From: Lonicera japonica
Lineage: Eukaryota > Streptophyta > Magnoliopsida > Dipsacales > Caprifoliaceae
Direction of reading: 5' to 3'
NCBI GenBank assembly: GCA_021464415.1
Contig: CM038467.1
Coordinates: 67,833,159-67,897,158 of the forward strand
DNA: 64,000 nt
The notes beneath the pieces are model-generated. The model was not told the origin of the DNA and searched no databases. It saw only the letters and a program-made list of their open reading frames with translations. The position numbers and the translations under genes are program-made. Positions 59,288 through 64,000 of the stretch are shown in pieces (the first letter of the stretch is position 1; each line of letters starts with the position of its first letter).

Positions 59288-60782
59288 TTTGGTGTTCTAC
59301 TTTTACTTGCTTACATAATAAACAACGAGCCACAAATTTTGAAACATCATTCTTCATCCGTTGCCACCAAAATGTCTCAGGCAAATCTTGGTATATTTTA
59401 CTATTACCCTGGTGGATAGAGAATAGCGATTGATGAGCTTATGCCAAAATTTTTTGCTTGAGTTATTAATCGTTTAGCACATGTATTCATGTCTCATATT
59501 TTAGTATTATATCATGTATTTTAAATTATGGCTCTTCTTCTTTCACCATTTTCTCTTTAATCTTTTCCAACTAGGGTTCAGTACCTCGCTTTTATTTTAC
59601 ACTGTCAAGTAACGACGGCGTAGCAGAAATAACGAATAAGCTTTTCCCAACTTATAATCCTCGGATTTCCAATTTTAATTTCCTTATTTCCTTAACTAAT
59701 TGAGGTTGTATTTTTAGCAAACATACTAGATTGATAGGTGGCTTTTGATTTAAAGCATCTGCTACAACGTTGGCCTTGCTTGAATGATACTGAATTGATG
59801 CATTATAGTCCTTGAATAGCTTTAGCCATATTCTTTGTCTCATATTTAATTCATTTTTCATAAAAATATAATTTAAGCTCTTGTGATCATTAAATATTTT
59901 AATACGTTCTTCATAGAAGTAATGCCTCCAAATTTTAAGGGCTAAAATAATTGCTACCTATTTCAAATCATGAGTTGGGTAATTGAGTTCATATGATTTT
60001 AATTACCTTGTGCCATAGGAAATCACCTTTCCATTTTACATTAACATGCACCCTTAGTCCATTCTTCAAGGCATCACTATATAGGACAAAGTTACATGTA
60101 TCTGATGGGATAGTTAGAATAGGAGTGGATAAGAATCTATCTCTAAGATCTTGGAAGCCTTTCTCACATTCACTAGACCAATTAAACTTGACATTTTTCT
60201 GAGTTAATTAGGTTAAAGGCTTTGCAATCCTTGAAAATCCCTAGATAAATCAACGATAATATCCTGCTAAACTCGGAAAACTCCAAATTTTGGATACTAA
60301 CGTTGGTCGAGCCTAATTCCTAATTCACTTTTATATAGCTATTCTTCTTTTGATACCACATGACCCAAGAATGTCACATCGGGCAACCAAAGTTCACATT
60401 TCTTTAGTTTAGCATAGATTTTTTCCTTTTTAGTGGTTCTAAAACTATCCTTAAATGTCCCTTATGCTTAACATGATTCTTAGAGTAGATTAATATATCA
60501 TCAATGAAAACCACTACAAACTGATCCATATAGGGTTTGAAGACTCTATTCATTAAATCCATAAAAACCGCAGGGTATTGGTTAGTCCAAATCGCATTAC
60601 CAAAAATTCATAATAACCATATCTTGTCCAGGAAGCGGTTATAAGAACATCTTCTTTCTTAACTCTTAATTTATGGTATTTTGAGCTTAAATTAATCTTT
60701 GAAAATAATGCCACTCCTTGCAAATGATCAAACAAAAGCACTAGTGGGACATGTCATTTTCTAAAACACGCACTAGTATCTT

Positions 60783-62315
60783 TGTAGACACCCCGATCCG
60801 TGACCCCCGCAAGAACCCTAACGACCTTCGAGAAGTACTATTTTTGGAGTCCGGGACCCACCCGAGCACCCGAAACTGACCCGAAAGGGTTTGTTGGTCA
60901 ACAAACCTGTTTTTAAGTGGGATTGTCGCACGACATATCAGTGTGTCGCGCGACAATCACTGTTATGTCGCGCAACAATCACCTTTGGCCCAGACCATCC
61001 ACTCTCTGACATATCAGTCTGTTAGAGACATCACTTCAGCCGTTTATTGCTCGACATTGGTCAACATGTCGCGCGACACTTGCCCTTTCTGGAGAAATGT
61101 CGCACGACATTCTTTCCCGAGCAGTATAAATAGGCCAACACCCCCAAGGGTTCAAAGACAGCAACTTGGAATTGGAAAATTATTGGCTTATATCTGATTT
61201 TATACTCTTTCGTCAAGTATTTTCTGTTATAATCTTATTTCTAAGGAATTATCGAATCTATTCACGACACTCGACGTGTCCCGTTTCTGGAATCGAATTC
61301 TCGAAAATATCTAAAAAAGGAATAGATCATTATCGCCGGAGATCTCTCTGCCGCATTATATTTTCTTTCTTATTATTATTCTCGTCGGGAAGGTAAATAA
61401 TATATCTTCTAGTATTTAAGTTATATATCTGTGTACTTGTTTTACTTCTGTTGTTCTGTCCACGTTTTATTTGAATAAACTTATTGTCAAGTTACAAAGT
61501 AGTCTACTGTTTTCAAAACAAAAGACCCTGATAAAACCATTTGCAAAATCAGAAGAATAAGTACATTATCATCCGGATAAAATCTTGTTTTCAAAACTTG
61601 GACTGATAAAATTATCTAGGAATTAAAATCAACATATCCTGTCTTTTTAGACTGCGACGTGTCTGATAAAACTCCCCTCAAAGAGTTCTAATTCCATATT
61701 AAATTAGTCCCGATACAAGATTCGAACTTTTACAAAAGTATTCAAAACACGAGAAAACCGTCATTATCTGAGGAAATAATACGGGAAACTCTCTCTCTTA
61801 AAATAAAACAACTTTTATCACTTGTAGTTACATCTTCCAAAAATAAAAACATTGGATCTCGAAACACAAAGGTTTTCATCCCTTTTTCCGTTTTCCCAAA
61901 AATTAGGGTTTTCTTCATTTGGGAAGTAGTAGACTGTTAGTAAAAGTATCTAAGTTTTTCAACATAAAATAAACATATAAAAGACCACTAGAGACCGAAA
62001 GGGCGGAATGGGTGCTTAACACCTTCCCAAACCGTAATATAATTTTCGAACCCTATAGAATCCTGGTTTCGCAGACAAATGTGTAAAGAGATGCTTATCT
62101 GTAACCCTTCCTCTTACACAACTGTTTTGTCCGTTTTCTCGTAAAACATACTGGCGACTTTGAACGAACCCTTTTGCATCTAGAAATAGAACATAGGGAC
62201 ACATGATATGATTTATCAACCGATTGAAGCAAATGGAACGACGGAATCCTCTCCGACGTTTCAAATGCCCAAGGACGGGATCGAAACCCGGGGGTCGCAT
62301 TTGCGGATTCTCACA
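60783..62315 (+). mobile_element. Solo LTR of the Tat family, 5-bp target duplication ATCTT
   Basis: 1533 bp, TGTAGACACCCC to TCTCACA, same family as 1-1557 and 18753-20318 but more diverged. ATCTT is present on both sides (60778-60782 and 62316-62320) and lies within the Copia reading frame, so the insertion point is exact. It arose by recombination between the two LTRs of a full element. Confidence 0.95.
60924..61132 (+). promoter_or_regulatory. Palindromes and TATA box of the solo LTR
   Basis: Perfect TGTCGCGCGACA at 60944-60955 and 61067-61078. Degenerate forms at 60924 (TGTCGCACGACA), 60966 (TGTCGCGCAACA) and 61098 (TGTCGCACGACA). TATAAATA is at 61125-61132. The spacing 60924-60944-60966 (20, 22) is kept. 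Confidence 0.75.
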
Positions 62316-62696
62316 ATCTTGGTTAAGTAAAAACAAAATTCGGTGGCCCTTTCAACGGCCGAAGTAGAATATATGACGGCCGGAAGTTGTTGTGCACAAA
62401 CTTTATATATTAAACAACAACTAGAAGACTTTGGAATTAGTCTTAACTACATTCCCATTAAATGTGACAACACATGTGCTATTAGCTTGACCAAGAACCC
62501 AATACAACATTCACGTACTAAGCACATTGAGATAATATATCATTTTATTCGTGATCATGTGCAAAAAGGTGATGTTAAAATTGAATTCGTTAGCACTGAA
62601 TTGCAATTTGCGAACATTTTCACCAAACCATTACCATGTGATCGTTTTTGTACTATTCGTCGTAAACTTGGTATGACTAGAGTTTGTAATATCTAG

Positions 62697-62927
62697 TTTG
62701 ATCCAAAAATGTTCATATATATATATATGATCACAAGTGCTTAATTTTGAGCACACATTATTTATGTTAATTGTGCGTATTTTTTTTAATTAATCTTGCT
62801 TGTCTTAATCTTATATGTTACTGTGAAGATTAAAAAGTGTTCTTGCAGTTTTGGAATGTTATTTGATGATGGATTTGCAAAAAAGAATGTTGGTGCAAAA
62901 ATAAGCAAATTAGGCAGAAAATTGGGT
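62697..62927 (+). other. Spacer after Copia pol
   Basis: AT-rich, TA run at 62717-62729. No clear polypurine tract or LTR start. Confidence 0.4.
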
Positions 62928-63027
62928 AGTGTAGTCGACTACACTGAGAACCATGTAGTCGACTACATGGTTGAGTTGACTCACTGCTTTGCTGCTGAGT
63001 TGACTCACGAGATTTCTCTCTTATACA
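62928..63027 (+). promoter_or_regulatory. Palindrome cluster and TATA-like box before the Copia accessory ORF
   Basis: An 18-bp perfect palindrome (AGTGTAGTCGACTACACT, 62928-62945) and a 24-bp perfect palindrome (62949-62972, core TGTAGTCGACTACA) are followed by two GAGTTGACTCAC motifs (62973-62984, 62997-63008). The four AGTYGACT cores are centred 24, 17 and 24 bp apart. TTATACA follows at 63021-63027. Promoter function is inferred. Confidence 0.55.
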
Positions 63028-63422
63028 CACAATTTTCTTTTATTTTCTTCATCTTCCTCACACAAAACCCATGAAATCCTCCATGGCTACACACCCATAA
63101 CCTTTGAAAACTCAATTTTGCCTCAAAATCTTGCTAAACAATAACTATCCATCATTTATCCATCACTTATACCCATCAAATCTTTCAAAATCCATCCAAA
63201 ATCAACCCAAATCACCATATTTTCTTTCTTTACACCAAACCCTAAACCCATTTTTCTACAATATCCATTTTTCTTCAAATTTTTACCAATCTCTTTACAA
63301 CATCATCATAAAATCTCATTTAAACCTTATTCCATTATTTTCCTCTCATATTCCCACTACTAAAATTTCAAAAATCCCAAATTTTCAAAAACCTATTCAA
63401 AACTCTTACATACCTTTCAAAT

Positions 63423-64000
63423 ATGGCTTCTCACTCACGAAGGAATACTCGGAGATGTGTTCGAGAAACGAAAACCTCTACGCAACCGGATCAAGGGGAT
63501 GCACCTCCTCTTTTCCTCACCCAAGAACTAGAAGCTCGCTTTTATAATGATTTTACAAATTGAGCCATCATTGAAGGTAAACTCTTCAATTCCGTGTTAT
63601 TTTTCGAGAATGGGCTAAGAATTACTCATGTTTTTCGTAGACAAGGCATTCTAAACTTTCTTTGCATCAAAGAAAACATATATCCTAGATTGGTTAGATT
63701 ATTTTATGCAAATTTGCATCATCCTACTTCTCCCCAAGGAAATTTGGATAAATCTTGTCTTAGAACTCTCGTCAAGGGAAATTTGATTACAATTTCACTC
63801 TTACTCACCATTTTTAGTTCAGTTGTCTAGGTACTACAACCATTACACCAAATTATGAAGGGGTCTTTGAATATAACCGACAAACCGCAATTGGCCCATT
63901 CTTGAAACGTCGATTTAGGAATGTAGGAGCCAATTGGGATGATAGAATCTCCTTGACCTATTCTCACCCTTCATGCATGCCTCATTCATCCTATTGTGAC
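63423..64000 (+). pseudogene. Plant transposon accessory ORF (PF20167-like), broken, runs off window
   Basis: ATG at 63423 opens MASHSRRNTRRCVRETKTST, then LTQELEARFYNDFTN and a TGA at 63561. The frame continues through GLRITHVFRRQGILNFLCIK and YPRLVRLFYANLHHPTSP, where L-V-R-x-F-Y-A-N-L is the hallmark I know from the 'putative plant transposon protein' family. A TAG at 63828 and a frame change at about 63826 precede YEGVFEYNRQTAIGPFLKRR. It sits downstream of Copia pol, where SIRE-like elements carry extra ORFs. The leader from 63028 to 63422 is A/C/T-rich with a chance ORF in another frame. Function unknown. Confidence 0.55.

Larger units (their letters stand above)
55923..60735 (-). pseudogene. 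Decayed chromovirus-type (Tekay/Del-like) gypsy pol
   Basis: Reading the minus strand from 60735: RT segment [20 protein letters not shown] and [15 protein letters not shown] (60553-60741), RNase H segment RQRIWLKLFKDYNASIQYHS then KANVVADALNQK (59652-59861), integrase segment MDFFIGLPRTTLGNNATWVI (56749-57027), then VFHVSMTCKYVVGPSHIL and HPIQILDRRDQVLKN (56068-56289), and a chromodomain-like HSIEEATW segment near 56020-56060. Many stops and losses. Interrupted by the insertion at 57092-59287; truncated at 60735 against a Copia fragment. Confidence 0.85.
60736..62696 (+). pseudogene. Copia RNase H end, split by a solo LTR
   Basis: Before the solo LTR (60741-60782) the frame reads [14 protein letters not shown], and after it (62321-62696) VALSTAEVEYMTAGSCCAQ, KCDNTCAISLTKNPIQHSRT and TKHIEIIYHFIRDHVQKGDV, ending at TAG 62694. 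These are the C-terminal RNase H motifs of Ty1/copia elements. One A is missing near 62328-62333 after SWLSK. It is truncated on the left against the gypsy pol fragment. Confidence 0.88.

Noticed and set aside
63104..63547. 147-codon plus-strand ORF at the start of the Copia accessory gene
   Set aside because: The residues are low-complexity (S, P, F, H) and the overlapping frame from 63423 carries the family motif; the part before it looks like a leader.

Overview
The window reads as nuclear DNA of a eudicot plant. It is AT-rich, packed with nested LTR retrotransposons, and carries two copies of a resistance-type gene with a TIR-class NB-ARC domain and a C-JID tail, a gene class absent from grasses. 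I cannot name the species. Everything here comes from reading the sequence; no search was run.

Region 1 (1-20318) is one giant Ty3/gypsy element of the Tat type on the minus strand, about 20.3 kb, with the first 6 bases of its left LTR outside the window. In transcription order it has the 5' LTR (18753-20318), a tRNA-Arg-like primer site, gag, protease, RT/RNase H, a second 'archaeal-type' RNase H and integrase. A 9.5 kb tail follows, then the 3' LTR (1-1557). The tail holds two genes in antisense (+): a five-exon gene for a plant mobile domain (PMD) protein (3765-9179) and a single-exon gene for a related-looking protein (9644-10900). Both are broken by stops. The LTR promoter and both antisense promoters carry the same 12-bp palindrome TGTCGCGCGACA just upstream of a TATA box, which is the most interesting signal in the window.

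Region 2 (20319-24700) holds a decayed gypsy gag-protease, an LTR remnant and degenerate repeats. Region 3 (24877-36700) is TNL copy A on the minus strand: NB-ARC exon, two LRR exons and a C-JID exon, but no TIR exon that I can find. Region 4 (36760-39655) is an LTR remnant plus a decayed gypsy-type accessory ORF. Region 5 (39745-53900) is TNL copy B, a direct duplicate of A. It is broken by point lesions, a 3.1 kb insertion in the C-JID exon (itself carrying a 1.7 kb hAT element with perfect 8-bp target duplication) and a 3.0 kb LTR-like insertion in an intron.

Region 6 (55900-60735) is a decayed chromovirus-type gypsy pol on the minus strand, interrupted by a 2.2 kb LTR-like insertion. Region 7 (60736-64000) is a Copia RNase H (+) split by a solo LTR of the Region 1 family with perfect 5-bp target duplication. 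Downstream is a transposon accessory ORF whose presumed promoter also contains perfect CG-centred palindromes at 24-bp spacing.

The theme is a resistance-gene cluster bombarded by LTR elements. Three unrelated families among these elements place CG-centred palindromes directly upstream of TATA boxes, twice for accessory genes of the mobile-domain type.
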